Shown: positions 11,701-23,215 of the stretch, one piece after another
Numbering within the stretch: position 1 is the first letter of the stretch
Layout: every line of letters starts with the position of its first letter
The notes under the pieces: model-generated
Seen by the model: the letters and a program-made list of their open reading frames with translations, nothing else
Told to the model about the DNA's origin: nothing
The model's database searches: none
Source: Paulownia fortunei
Taxonomy: Eukaryota > Streptophyta > Magnoliopsida > Lamiales > Paulowniaceae
NCBI GenBank assembly: GCA_019321725.1
Contig: CM033111.1
Span: 9,362,001 to 9,426,000, forward strand
Direction of reading: 5' to 3'
Length of the DNA: 64,000 bases
Translations under genes and position numbers: made by a program

Positions 11701-14700
11701 CTTATAATTATACATCATTTGAAAATCTTATTTATTTAAATAGTGTATTTAAATAAATATTTGAAAGTAGAAATATAATTTTATTTATAATTATATTGTG
11801 TGTTAGTAATTTTATTCCAATACTATTTTAGGTAATGAATTAGTTGTAATTATATTGAATGCGAGTAAATTATTAATTTATATTACAATTATATTTATTA
11901 TGAGTTAATTTATTTTAATTAACTATTTTATCTTAGGTACAATTTTTTTAGAAATTAGACAGTTCGAATTAATTTTAGTAAATTGTTTTAGTTATTTCTA
12001 AGTATTAAATTGAGAAAAGTGACTATTTTAAATTTATCTTAGTGTATATGTAGGTTTTAATTATTTAATTTGTAATAATAATCAATATTTGTAATTTATA
12101 TATATGCAAATGGTCTTGTATAATAATTTTATATTTTTAGCATGAGTGTACTTGAATGGTGCATGTATATTAAATAAATATTAGATTAAAATATTATATC
12201 ATGTAATTATTTTATATTGTTAGTATGAGTTTTACTTATTTGAATGGTGCATGTATATTAGATTAAATTATTGTATTAAATAAATTTAAATTTTTTACGA
12301 AAAAATATTATTTTAATTATTATTAATTTTATTTATAATTATTTTATTTGAATGGTGTATATGAGCAAATATTTGATAATAGAATTGTAATTTTTGAGGG
12401 CGAGGAATGGTGCATGTATATTAGATTAAACTATTTTATTATATAACTTAGTTGACAGTAATATTTATAGTTATACTTAATCTGAAATTCTTATTTATTT
12501 GAATAGCGTATTTAAATATATATTTGAAAATATAAATATAATTTTATTTATAATTATATTGACTGTTAGTAATTTTATTCCCGTTAATATTATTTTAGGT
12601 AACGAATTAGTTGTAATTATATTAAATGCAAGTAAATTATTATTTTTTTTTACAATTATATTTGTTATAAGAGAATTTATTTTAATTAACTACTTTAATT
12701 TATCATAGTGTTTATGAAGGGTTTAATTATTTTATTTGTAATAATAATCATTATGTGTAATTTATATACATGCAAATAGTCCTGTATAATAATTTTAAAT
12801 TTTTAGTATGAGTTTACTTGTTTGAGTGGTGCATGTATATTAAATAATATTAAATTATAATATTATATTGTATAATTATTTTATATTGTTGGTATGAGTT
12901 TTACTTATTTGAATGATGCATGTATATTTGATTATATTATTGTATTAAACAAATTATCTTAATTTTTTTATGAAAAAATGTTATTTTATTTATTATTGAT
13001 TTTATTTATAATTATATTTTGTATAAGTAATTTTATTTTAGCAAATAGTTTTTTTATAGTTATTTATAATATTATAAATTTTTTTTACAATTATATTTAT
13101 TATGAGCAAATTTATTTTAATTAACTACTTTAATTTATCATAGTGTATATGTAGGTTTTAATTATTTTATTTGTAATAATAATCATCATGTGTAATTTAT
13201 ATATAAGCAAATGGTCTTGTATAATAATTTTATATTTTTAGTATGAGTTTACTTGTTTGAAGGGTGCATGTATATTAAATAAATATTAGATTATAATATT
13301 ATATCGTATAATTATTTTATATTATTGGTACGAGTTTTACTTATTTGAATGATGCATGTATATTTGATTATATTATTGTATTAAATAAATTATCTTAATT
13401 TTTTTATGAAAAAATGTTATTTTATTTATTATTGATTTTATTTATAATTATATTTTGTATAAGTAATTTTATTTTAGCAAATAGTTGTTTTTATAGTTAT
13501 TTACAATATGTGAAATTTATTTATTTGAATGGTGTACATGAGCTAATATTAGATAATAGAATTGTAATTTTTGAGAGCAAGAATGGTGTACGTATATTAT
13601 ATTAAACTATTGAATTATATAAATTATTTGACAGTAATAATTATAATTATACATAATATGAAAATCTTATTTATTTATAATTTTATTCCTGTTAATACTA
13701 TTTTTGGTAATGAATTTGTTGTGATTATATTGAATGTGAGTAAATTGTTAATTTCTTTTATAATTATATTTATTATTAGCGAATTTATTTTGGTTAACTA
13801 CTTTATTTTAGGTACAATATGAATTAAATAAATTATTTTAATTATTTCTTTTAAGTATTACATTATTCTATTAAATTGAGAAAAGCGACTATTTAAATTT
13901 ATGTAGGTTTTAATTATTTTATTTGTAATAATATTCAATATGTGTAATTAATTTATATGCAAATGGTCTCGTATAATAATTTTATATTTTTAGTATGAGT
14001 ATATTAAATAAATATTAGATTATAATATTATATCTTATAATTATTTTATATTATTAGTATGAGTTTTACTTAAATGGTGCATGTATATTACATTAAATTA
14101 TTATATAAAATAAATTATCTTAAATATTTTATGGAAAAATGTTATTTTATTTATTATTGATTTTATTTATATTTATATTTAGCAAATAGTTTATTTTATA
14201 GTTATTTTCAATATGTGAAATTTATATATGTGAATGGTGCACATGAACAAATATTAGATAATAGAATTGTAATTTTTTAGGCGAGAATCGCGTACGTATA
14301 TTAGATTAAATTATTGTATTATATAAATTATTTGACAGTAATACTTATAATTATACTTCATTCGAAAATCTTATTTATTTGAATAGTGTATTTAAATAAA
14401 TATTTGAAAGTAGAAATATATTTTTATTTATAATTATAATGAATGCTAGTAATTTTATTCCAGTACTATTTTAGGTAATGAATTAGTTGCAATTATATTT
14501 ATTATGAGCAAATTTATTTTAATTAACTATTTTATCTTAGGTACAATTTGTTTAGAAATGAGACAATTCTAATTAATTTTAGTAAGTTGTTTTAGTTATT
14601 TCTAAGTACTAATTATTCTATTAAATTGAGAAAAGTGACTATTTTAAATATATCTTACTATATATGTAGGTTTTAATTATTTTATTTGTAATAATAATCA

Positions 14701-15299
14701 ATATGTGTAATTTATATATATGCAAATGGTCTTGTATAATAATTTTATATTTATAGCATGAGTGTACTTGAATGGTGCATGTATATTAAATAAATATTAG
14801 ATTATAATGTTATATCGTATAATTATTTTATATTGTTAGTATGAGTTTTACTTATTTGAATGGTGCATGTATATTAGTTTAAATTATTGTATTAAAAAAA
14901 TTTAATTTTTTTATGAAAAATTATTATTTTATTTATTATTGATTTTATTTATAATTATTTATTTGAATGGTGTACATGAGTAGATATTTGATAATAGAAT
15001 TGTAATTTTTGAGGGCGAGGAATGGTGCATGTATATTAGATTTAACTATTGTATTATATAACTTAATTGACAGTAATATTTATAGTTATACTTAATTTAA
15101 AAATCTTATTTATTTGAATAGTGTATTTAAATAAATATTTAGAAATATAAATATAATTTCATTTATAATTATATTGACTGTTAGTAATTTTATTCCTGTT
15201 AATATTATTTTAGATAATGAATTAGTTGTTATTATATTAAATAAATATTAGATTATAATATTATATCGTATAATTATTTTATATTGTTAGTATGAGTTT
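8721..15299. repeat. AT-rich satellite array, about 730-bp monomers with trimeric order
   Basis: The marker AATTTTTGAGGGCGAGAATG (variants) recurs at about 8729, 9485, 10227, 10903, 11627, 12389, 13566, 14271 and 15004, giving steps of 756, 742, 676, 724, 762, 1177, 705 and 733 bp. Monomers fall into recognisable types by the text after the marker. Type B reads TATACATAATATGAAAATC; type C reads TTGAATAGTGTATTTAAATA after TATACTTAATTTG; type A has GAGGAATGGTGCATG plus TTTATAGTTATACTTAAT. The run 13566-15299 reads B-C-A, and 10903-13565 is a similar trio. Inside each monomer a smaller box, GAATGGTG(C/T)A(C/T)(A/G)T followed by ATTAGATTA, repeats several times, so the unit itself grew from shorter repeats. 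No coding function is supported. Confidence 0.88.
12649..13495. repeat. Partial-monomer duplication inside the satellite
   Basis: The long 1177-bp step is explained by a tandem copy of about 430 bp of the 3' part of a monomer: 12649-13080 and 13081-13495. Both begin with a T-run plus ACAATTATATTTRTTATRAG and end with TTTTATTTTAGCAAATAGT. This is a local unequal-exchange product. Confidence 0.75.
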
Positions 15300-17381
15300 T
15301 TCCATGAGCCTATGACATGCAAGATTAGGGCATATTTTTGAGAAAATAATTAACAAATTGGCACAATTGCTTAATCTAAAGAACGAGCAAAAACTGCTAA
15401 CATGTGAATCATGCCTCAAAGGAAAGATGACCAAATCTCCATTTGTTAGATAAATAGAGCGAGCCAAGCATGTATTGGGCTTGATCCATACAAATGTATG
15501 CGGACCACTAAGTGTTAGTGCCCACAGGAATTATAACTACTTCTTAACCTTTACCGATGACTTCTCTAGATTTGGTTATGTGTACCTTTTAACGTATAAG
15601 TCTGAAGTATTTGAAAAGTTCAAAAAAATCAGAACTAAAGTAGAGAAACAAACTGGCTTAAGTATAAAGACTTTTCAATCTGATTGATGAGGTGAATACT
15701 TAAGCATGGAGTTTTTGGATTATGTAAAAGAGAATGGGATTCTCTTATAGTGGACTCCTCCTCCTACTACTCCAAAACTTAATGGAATTGTGGAATGCAA
15801 GAATCAAACTTTGTTGGACATGGTTCGATTTATGATGAGCTTCATTACATTGCTTCTTTCATTCTAGGGTTATGCCTTGGAAACTACGGCATACCTATAA
15901 AATAGGGTGCCATCTAAAGCCATACCCAAAACACCATATGAGATATGGTGTGGAAAGACACCTTTTTACAAATACCTTAGGGTATAGGGGTGTGTTGCTT
16001 ATGTGAAACAATAAGTGGAAGATAAGTTGGATATGAGATCCAGCTTATGCAAGTTCGTGGGTATCCAAAGGAGTCTATTGAATACTATTTCTACGACACC
16101 TTGGAACAAATGGTGTTTATTTTGAAGAATGCCACATTCCTTGAAAAAGAATTTCTTTTAGAGAGAAGTGGTACAGTTGTGAAACTTGAAGAAATTCAAG
16201 AACCACAGAACGTCCTGTAGATAACACACCAGCTGATGCTGGGTCCTTTAAGGCACAACCTTTTTGAAGATCTGAAAGGGTCTCAAGTATACCTAAGAGG
16301 TACAGCTTGTTGTTAGAGAACAAATAAGAGGGACTCTCTTTGGATAATGATCCAAGAAGCTATAGAGAGGCGATATCTAACATCGACTTGGAGAAGTGGC
16401 AAGAAGCTATGCAATCCAATATGGACTCCATCTATTCCAATGAGGTATGGACCTTAGTGAATCCACCATAGGGAATTATTCCCATTGGCTACAAATGGGT
16501 CTACAAGCGGAAGCTTGTAGTAGATGGAGAGGTAGTGACCTATAAGGTACAACTGGTAGCAAAAGGTTATACTTAGTAGCAAGGAATTGATTATGAGGAA
16601 AATATTTTGCCAGTAGCGATGCTTAAATCCATTCGGATACTGCTGGCTATATCTACATATTATGATTATGAGATATGACAAATGAATGTGAAGGCCATTT
16701 TTCTTAATGGAAATATTAAGGAAGAGATCTATATGAAACAGTCAGAAGGCTTCATATCCAGTGAAAATGAGCAAAAAGTTTGTAAGCTCCAAAGATCCAT
16801 TCATAGACTCAAACAAGCTTCAAGGAGTTGGAACATCCGATTTGATGAAATAATCAAAATCTTTGATATTCATAAGAATCTGGATGAAGCATGTGTTTAC
16901 AAGAAGGTTAGTGGAAGTGTAGTTAAATTTGTTGTGTTCTATGTTGATGACATCCTACTCATTGGGAATGATGTAAGGATATTGCAGTCAATGAGGACTT
17001 GGTTATCCAATCAGTTTTCCATGAAGGACTTGGGAGATGCATCTTTTATCGTAGGGATAAAGATCTATAGAGATAGATCCAGAAGGATTATCAGACTATC
17101 CTAGTCTATGTATATAGACAAAGTGCTAAAAAGATTTAGCATGGAGGAATCTGAGAGAGGATTCTTGCTTATGAGTTATGGGGTTTTACTCTCTAAGGTT
17201 ATATCTCCCAAGACACTAAAGAGAGAGAAAGGATGTCTCGCATACTGTATGTTTCCATAACAGGGAGCATAATGTCTGCAATGTTATGTATAAGGCCTGA
17301 TATAGCACATGTTGTAAGTGTCACGAGCAGATATCAATCCAATCTAGGGGAAGAACACTAGAAATCCATTAAGATGATCCT
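15300..17381 (+). pseudogene. copia integrase and reverse transcriptase, degenerate
   Basis: Translates in pieces to a copia Pol. It starts inside the GAG-pre-integrase block (H-D-M-Q-D-like remnant, then [13 protein letters not shown] at about 15400). The integrase core follows: H-T-N-V-C-G-P-L near 15482, F-T-D-D-F-S-R near 15550 and Q-S-D near 15680, then the D-x35-E glutamate region changed (P-K-L-N-G-I-V-E-C) near 15775. RT starts near 16400; V-K-A-I-F-L-N-G-N near 16690 and Y-V-D-D-I-L-L near 16942 are intact. Stops appear at many former TGG, CAG and CGA codons, plus a few indels. The homologous frame in the younger copy is open. Non-functional. Confidence 0.9.
17377..17381 (+). repeat. 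Target-site duplication, left (ATCCT)
   Basis: ATCCT directly before the LTR start TGATAAGTGC. It is repeated at 29436-29440, and the interrupted copia text resumes there with CAAGTACTTGAG, matching the uninterrupted younger copia. Confidence 0.93.
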
Positions 17382-18984
17382 TGATAAGTGCATATTTTGA
17401 CATATTTTAATATCAAATCCTTTATACTTTTCTTAGTTTATTCTTATTAATATTATTATTTTATTAATGTTTTGTGTTAGAAAATAAATGGAAGCATGTT
17501 TTCAAACTTGTGCAGTATTTGTAATTTGAGCATAACTTCATGATCAAAAGACCTGAAGCTTGTTTCATTTGAAAGCTAAGAGATAGAGGTACAACTTTTC
17601 TATTAGAAGTTCAGCCCAATTCAGTCTTGATGATAGCATAATATTCATTCAAGTAGTTGCACAAAATGAATCACCAAAATTCGGATCAGAGTTCAGTCCA
17701 ATATTGACTTATTTTACCAATTGGGTTATATCTCTTGAGCCCAATTTATTTTGGACTAAAATTCGGATATGTTATACAAAGAGGTAAATAAACAAGTTTT
17801 CTGAAGACAAGATAGTGTGAAAATGTGTCAAAATGGTAAAAATATAAGCTGCAAGTTGCTGTTGCTGTTAAAGGGCGGCTCTTGGACATGACTCGATAAT
17901 TTGATCATATCTTCTTCATCCAACCGCCAAATTTTGACAAAATATATATGAAAATATATTAGCGCCGAAAAATCTACAATTTTGATTCTTCACGCATCTT
18001 CAAAATCTGGCTGTATCTAATTGAAAAGTGCAATTCAATTCAGTGGGTGAGAAATTTGTGTAACAACTTACCAACTCTAGACAACTAGCATACCACTTCA
18101 TTAACCCCTCTATTATTTGTTTGGCCTCTAGCTTACTCTAAGTACTATAAATAGGCCATGTATTAAGTTTGTAAGAGGAACGGGGTAGAGGGTTTCTTTA
18201 GGCTAAGTTATCTAGTTTGTATGTTTTCTAGTCTTGTAAGTTTTCTAGTAGTAATAGAAATGCATGCTCTAGTTTCTCTTATATTTTTAGTCTTTGCTAC
18301 TTTTATTATGTTGTTCTAAATTTCATTTTGATGAGGAAAAAGGGTGAACCTCTTGATGGAGAAAGAGAAATGGTTATAAGGGTAGAAAATATTTAAGTAT
18401 GTTGTATTATTATTTTTATTTTTGATCTAAACCCTACTTGTTTTGTGGTGATTCTTGATTTATGTATCTCCAACAACACAACAAATACTTGTGTTCATTT
18501 AGCTTATTGTACAGTTTTACCCCACCGACTGCTAATGTAAAACCTTGATTTGTTATTGACGAAGGTGTGTATAAATGCTTGATCCCATAAATAAGTGTTA
18601 GCGTTAAGAGATAATTTGCAATAGTAAGACAATATCATGATTACCTTATTGCATGAGTTACTTGATAATATCTTTCCATTGGAACCTTTATTATGTATGG
18701 ATTTCAATTGTGACAATTAATAGAGGTAAAAAGAATAAATAACCATTTCTCTATCCAAAACTCAAGAGTGGATCCCTAATCCTCAGTACTTTTATTACTT
18801 TAGTTTTTCTTTAGTTACAACATGCATTAATTGTTCATATATTTTGATTCACATAAACTCCATCTTTTTAGAAATATAAACTTGAATTCTTCAAACAACT
18901 TCCTTGTAGATCGACCTCGGACTCGTGAGAAATTTATTACTTAATACAATCTGCATTTGGGTTTGCAATCTTAAAGTTGTAGCA
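17382..18984 (+). repeat. 5' LTR of Athila-like copy B
   Basis: Starts TGATAAGTGCATATTTTGAC and ends TTAAAGTTGTAGCA; 1603 bp. Pairs with 27825-29435. Confidence 0.95.
18146..18153 (+). promoter_or_regulatory. LTR TATA box (TATAAATA)
   Basis: ACTATAAATAGGCC sits about 770 bp into the LTR, followed within 30-40 bp by a conserved TTTGTAAGAGG segment. The 3' LTR keeps the same box at 28599-28606. It is the likely RNA polymerase II start signal for the element. Confidence 0.7.
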
Positions 18985-18990
18985 AGTTTT

Positions 18991-19008
18991 TGGCGCCGTT
19001 GCCGAGAA
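18991..19008 (+). promoter_or_regulatory. Primer-binding site, tRNA-Asp type
   Basis: TGGCGCCGTTGCCG, six bases after the LTR end, followed by a diverged AGAA. This matches the complement of the tRNA-Asp 3' end used by Athila elements (established knowledge). It primes minus-strand cDNA synthesis. Confidence 0.85.
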
Positions 19009-19176
19009 AGGCAAGGTAAGTATTCAAGTTTATTAATATTTTTCCTTTGTAAATATAGTTTGTTTATTTTCTTTATGGTTATATGGTATCGTAGTCATAA
19101 TTCTCGACGTTTAGTAAGAAATAATTCTAAAACTTTGTTTGGAAATTAATTTGAATCATCTCCACACACTTCTACC

Positions 19177-20816
19177 ATGACTGAAAATGAAAGTGTCCAG
19201 GATGAAAATGAGAATCAACGGGTGCGTACTATGCGTTATTACTTGCAACCTCCTCAAAATTCTTCTCCTTCTTGTTTCATTTTTCCTCTTAATGCAAATA
19301 ACTTTCGATTCAAATCAGGTATGATCCCTTTACTTCCTAATTTCCATGGGTTAGACTTTGAAAGCCCTTACTTGCATTTAAAAGAATTTGATGAAGTATG
19401 TGCCACTTTTGGTGATCAAACTTGCACAAATGAGATTGTTAAGCTCAAATTATTTCCTTTTTCTTTAAAAGATAAAATAAAAAATTGGCTTAATTCTTTA
19501 AAACCTAGGTCAATTGGCACTTGACAAGAAATGCAAGCTGAATTCTTGAAAAAATTCTTTCCAACTCATAAAACTAATACTTTGAAAAGACAAATTCAAA
19601 TTTTTTTTCAAAATTCGAATGAAGCTTTCTTTCAATATTGGGAAAGATTTAAAGATTTGTTAAATTCATGCCCACATCATGGTTTTGAAAAATGACGCTT
19701 AATTAGTTTCTTTTATAAATGTTTAACTCTTAAAACAAAATAATTTATTGAAACAATGTGTAATTGTGAGTTTATTGATAAGGAATCTGATGAGCCCCTA
19801 GAATATCTAGATCATTTAGCAAAAAATTCTCAATCATGGCATAGTGTTAATTCTTTCGAAGGTTCTATTAGATCTAATCTTGCTAATAGTAATAAAGAAA
19901 AATATTACCTTAGCCAAAAAGATGATCTAAATACTAGGCTTGCTAGTTTAACAAGAAAAGTTGAAGCCATGGAACTTAAAAAAGTAAAGGAAATCAAATC
20001 TGTGCAAGAGCAAAAAGTTTGTAGCAATTGTGAACTTTTGGGGCACTCCACCAATAAATATCCAAACATTCCAGTACAAGCAAATTTTATGAACACATTC
20101 AAAAAATCTTTACATTCTCCATATTCTAAAACTTACAATCTATAATGGAGAAATCATCCCAGTTGGCGAGATGATAATCGTGCCCAACCACTGCATTCAC
20201 AAAAACCACCAAACTTTCATTCTTATCCAACTCCACATACAAAATCCCTTGAGGAGATTTTGCAAGCATTTATGCATGAACAAACAAACATCAATAATCA
20301 AACTTCACAAGCTATCAATGAGATCAGAAGCACACTTTCAACACTGACAACTTCTTTGCGTACTCATGAAAAAGGTAAATTTCCTGCTCAACCTCAACCT
20401 AATCATTCCAATCAATGTCATGTTTCTTCTTCAGGTGAAAATGCAGTCAAGGAGGCTAATTCAGTTACAACTTTTCGGAATGGAAAAGTTATTGACAAGA
20501 CTATTCACCCCAAGGAGAAAGTTTCTAATCTACCTCTAGAAATGAAAAATGGAAATAGTCTTGATGACAAAGGTAAGTTTGAAGAAGATAAGTGTGAAGA
20601 TGATGAAAAAAAAATATTTACCTCTAGCACCCTTTCCTCAAAGATTGCAAGCAACTCAGAAATTGAATTCAAATGCTGAAATTTTTGAAATTTTTAAACA
20701 AGTCAAAATTAATATTCTATTGTTGGATGCAATCAAGCAAGTTCCACCTTATGCCAAATTTTTGAAAGATTTGTGTACAATCAAAAGAAAACATCATGTA
20801 TAAAAGAAGACATTTT
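19177..20816 (+). pseudogene. Athila-like Gag, broken
   Basis: Start chosen at the ATG at 19177, in a suitable place after the leader. The retrotransposon Gag domain covers the first ~230 codons. Recognisable text: K-S-G-M-I-P-L-L-P-N-F-H-G-L near residues 48-61, the H-L-K-E-F-D block, F-P-F-S-L-K-D-K, and later F-F-Q-Y-W-E-R-F-K-D-L-L-N-S-C-P-H-H around 19630-19680. A single C-x2-C-x4-H-like knuckle, C-S-N-C-E-L-L-G-H-S, lies near 20020. Stops: TGA at 19522 (from a W codon), another near 19694, TAA at 19741 and TAA at 20143, then a frame change near 20640. The tail is a low-complexity linker leading to protease. Gag would form the virus-like particle; this copy cannot. Confidence 0.85.
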
Positions 20817-21470
20817 TAACTGAAAGTGTTAGTTCAATCATTCAACAATTCACTCCACCTAAGTACAAAGATCCAGGTTGTCCAACCATTTCATGTATCA
20901 TAGGAAACACTAGAATAGAGCGTGCTTTGCTTGATCTTGGTACTAGTGTAAATCTTCTACCTTTCTCAGTTTATGAACAGTTAGGTTTGAAAAAACTTAA
21001 AACAACTTTTGTTGTACTCTAACTAGCTGATCGTTCGATTAAAGTTATAAAGGGAATAGTAGAAGATGTGTTGGTACAAATAAGTTTTACTTTTTAGTTG
21101 ATTTCATTGTTTTGGACACAAAGCATATTGCACAAACACATACACAAATTCCTATCATTTTGGGTCATCCTTTTCTTGCAACATCAAATGCTTTGATCAA
21201 TTGTAGAAATGGTATTTTGAAGTTATCATTTGGAAATATGACTTTGGAACTAAATGTGTTTAATGTTTGTATGCAACCTGCAGAAGATGTCGAAGTACAT
21301 GAAGTGGATTCAATTGAGGAACTTGTTCGTGAATACTTTACAACTACTAACTCTTTAGATTATTTGGAGACTTGTTTTGAAAGTGAAAGTATTTGTAAAA
21401 AGGCACACACTAATACTATCTCTGAATTTTTGCAGGTACAAGAAAAATATTTTTAGAAGCCAAGGTTCAA
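20817..21470 (+). pseudogene. Retropepsin-like protease region, broken
   Basis: The active-site block reads A-L-L-D-L-G-T-S-V-N-L-L-P near 20925-20965. D-L-G is the Athila/Tat version of the retroviral D-[ST]-G motif. The second protease hallmark I-I-L-G-H-P-F-L-A-T-S lies near 21150, followed by a R-N-G-I-L-K-L-S-F-G segment. Between them are a stop near 21020 and a frame change near 21100. In the family this enzyme cuts the Gag-Pol precursor. Confidence 0.85.
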
Positions 21471-22529
21471 AGAACTTTCATCATCAATAGTAAAATCTAT
21501 TCCATCAAGTATTAAAGCTCATGTGGTTGATTTGAAACCTTTGCCAGTTAATTTGAAATATTCTTTCTTGGGTGAGAATGAGACTTTTCTAGTAATAACT
21601 TCTTCCAAACTCGATGTATCTCAAGAAGGTAAGTTGATCGAAACTCTAAAAATGCATAAGAATGCTTTAGGATGGACCATTACTGATATTAAAGGTATTA
21701 ATCCTTTCATTTACACACATAACATCTATCTAGGGGAAAATGCTAAACCTTCTAGAGAAATACAACGAAAGCTAAATCCTAATATGAAAGAAGTAGTGAG
21801 AAATGAAGTCATTAAACTCTTAGATAATGGAATCATTTATTCTATTTTTGATAGCAAATGGGTAAGTCCTACTCAAGTTGTACCTAAGAAATCTGGAGTT
21901 ACTGTACTCAACTAGGACTGTTACTGGTTGGCGAATGTGCATTGATTATAGAAAACTCAATTTAGTTACTAGAAAAGATCATTTTCCATTACCTTTCATG
22001 GATCAAATTTTTTAAAGAGTTGTGGAACACGAATTTTATTGCTTTTTAGATGGATATTCTGGGTATAATCAAATTGCAATTGCACTTGAAGATCAAGATA
22101 AAATAACTTTTACATGTTATTTTGGTACTTTTGCATATCGAAGGATGCCTTTTGAATTATTTAATGTACCAGCTACATTCCAACGATGCATGCTTAGTAT
22201 TTTTAGTGACATGGTTGAACGTTTTTTTGAAGTTTTCATGGATGATTTTTCTGTTTTGGTAATTCATTTGATAATTGCTTATCTAATTTAGAAAAGATTT
22301 TGATCAAGTGTGAAGAAAACAACTTTTACATATCATTTTGGTACTTTTGCATATCGAATGATGCCTTTTGGATTATGTAATGCACCAGCTACATTCCAAC
22401 GATGCATGCTTAGTATTTTTAGTGACATGATTGAACTTTTTTTAAAGTCTTCATAGATGATTTTTCTATTTTGATAATTTATTTGATGATTGCTTATCTA
22501 ATTTAGAAAAGGTTTTGATCAGGTGTGAA
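21471..22529 (+). pseudogene. Ty3/gypsy reverse transcriptase with internal duplication, broken
   Basis: The block L-G-W-T-I-T-D-I-K-G-I leads into RT (21670-21710), then P-S-R-E-I-Q-R-K-L-N-P and K-W-V-S-P-T-Q-V-V-P-K-K. A frame change at about 21905 precedes R-M-C-I-D-Y-R-K-L-N. After a stop at about 22013 come C-F-L-D-G-Y-S-G-Y-N-Q-I and the catalytic box F-M-D-D near 22240 (family Y/F-x-D-D). A tandem duplication then repeats the region containing this box; the second copy reads F-I-D-D preceded by a damaged codon. Confidence 0.88.
22099..22529 (+). repeat. 216-bp tandem duplication across the RT catalytic box
   Basis: AACTTTTACATRTYATTTTG at 22105 and 22321, TTCCAACGATGCATGCTTAG twice, and GATCARGTGTGAA at 22302 and 22517. 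The unit is 216 bp (72 codons); the second copy has lost one base. In an intact frame this would insert a second copy of the palm segment. Confidence 0.88.
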
Positions 22530-23215
22530 TCTTGCGCTCAATTGGGAGAAATGTCACTTCATGGTAATAATTGGTATTGTTCTTGGACACATTATATCAT
22601 TAGAAGGTGTTGAGGTTGACAAATCTAAAATTGAGTTAATTGCCAATTTGCCAACACCAAGGATTGTGAAGGAGATTAGATCATTTTTAGGACATGCTGG
22701 TTTTTATAGAAGATATATCAAAGATTTTAGTATAATATCTAAACCTTTGTGTAATCTTCTAACAAAAGACACTATTTTTGAATGGACTAAAAACTGTGAA
22801 AATGCTTTTGTTAAGCTTAAAAGCATGCTTACGTCTGCTCTAATCATGCAGCCTTTAGATTGGATTTTACCTTTTGAAATAATGTGTGATGCTAGTGATT
22901 ATGCTGTGGAGCTATCTTGGGACAAAGAAAAGATAAAAAAATCATATGTTATTTACTATGCAAGTAAAACTTTAAATGGTGCTCAATTGAATTATACAGC
23001 AAATGAGAAAGAATTACTTGCTGTAGTTTTTGCATTGGATAAATTTCGATCTTATCTTGTTGGCTCACCAATTGTTGTTTTTAGTGATCATGCAGTTTTG
23101 AAATATTTTTTGTCAAAAAAAGATGTTAAATCAAGACTGATTAGGTGGATTCTCTTACTCCAGGAATTTAATATTACTATTTGAGATAAAAAGGAAGTAG
23201 AACATGTAGTGGCTG
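22525..23215 (+). pseudogene. Ty3/gypsy RT end and RNase H
   Basis: A 219-codon open stretch. N-W-E-K-C-H-F-M-V near the start and G-H-I-I-S-L-E-G-V-E-V-D-K-S-K-I are RT thumb text. F-L-G-H-A-G-F-Y-R-R-Y-I-K-D-F links to RNase H. RNase H catalytic residues are visible as D in C-D-A-S-D-Y-A (about residue 122), E in N-E-K-E-L-L-A-V (about 163) and D in F-S-D-H (about 188). A TGA (former W codon position) near 23182 cuts it; V-V-A-D-H-L-S-R-L continues into the integrase part. It removes RNA from the RNA:cDNA hybrid. Confidence 0.9.

Noticed and set aside
8783..13822. Similar small isoleucine-rich frames at 8783-8995, 10921-11121, 12499-12708 and 13571-13822 that look like a repeated membrane-peptide gene
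   Set aside because: They are the same satellite monomer read in one phase. Composition follows the AT-rich repeat, frames are lost in sister monomers, and no start context or domain is seen.
8721..15299. CRISPR-like regular repeats
   Set aside because: Eukaryotic AT satellite: repeats are hundreds of bases long with no short-repeat/unique-spacer pattern.
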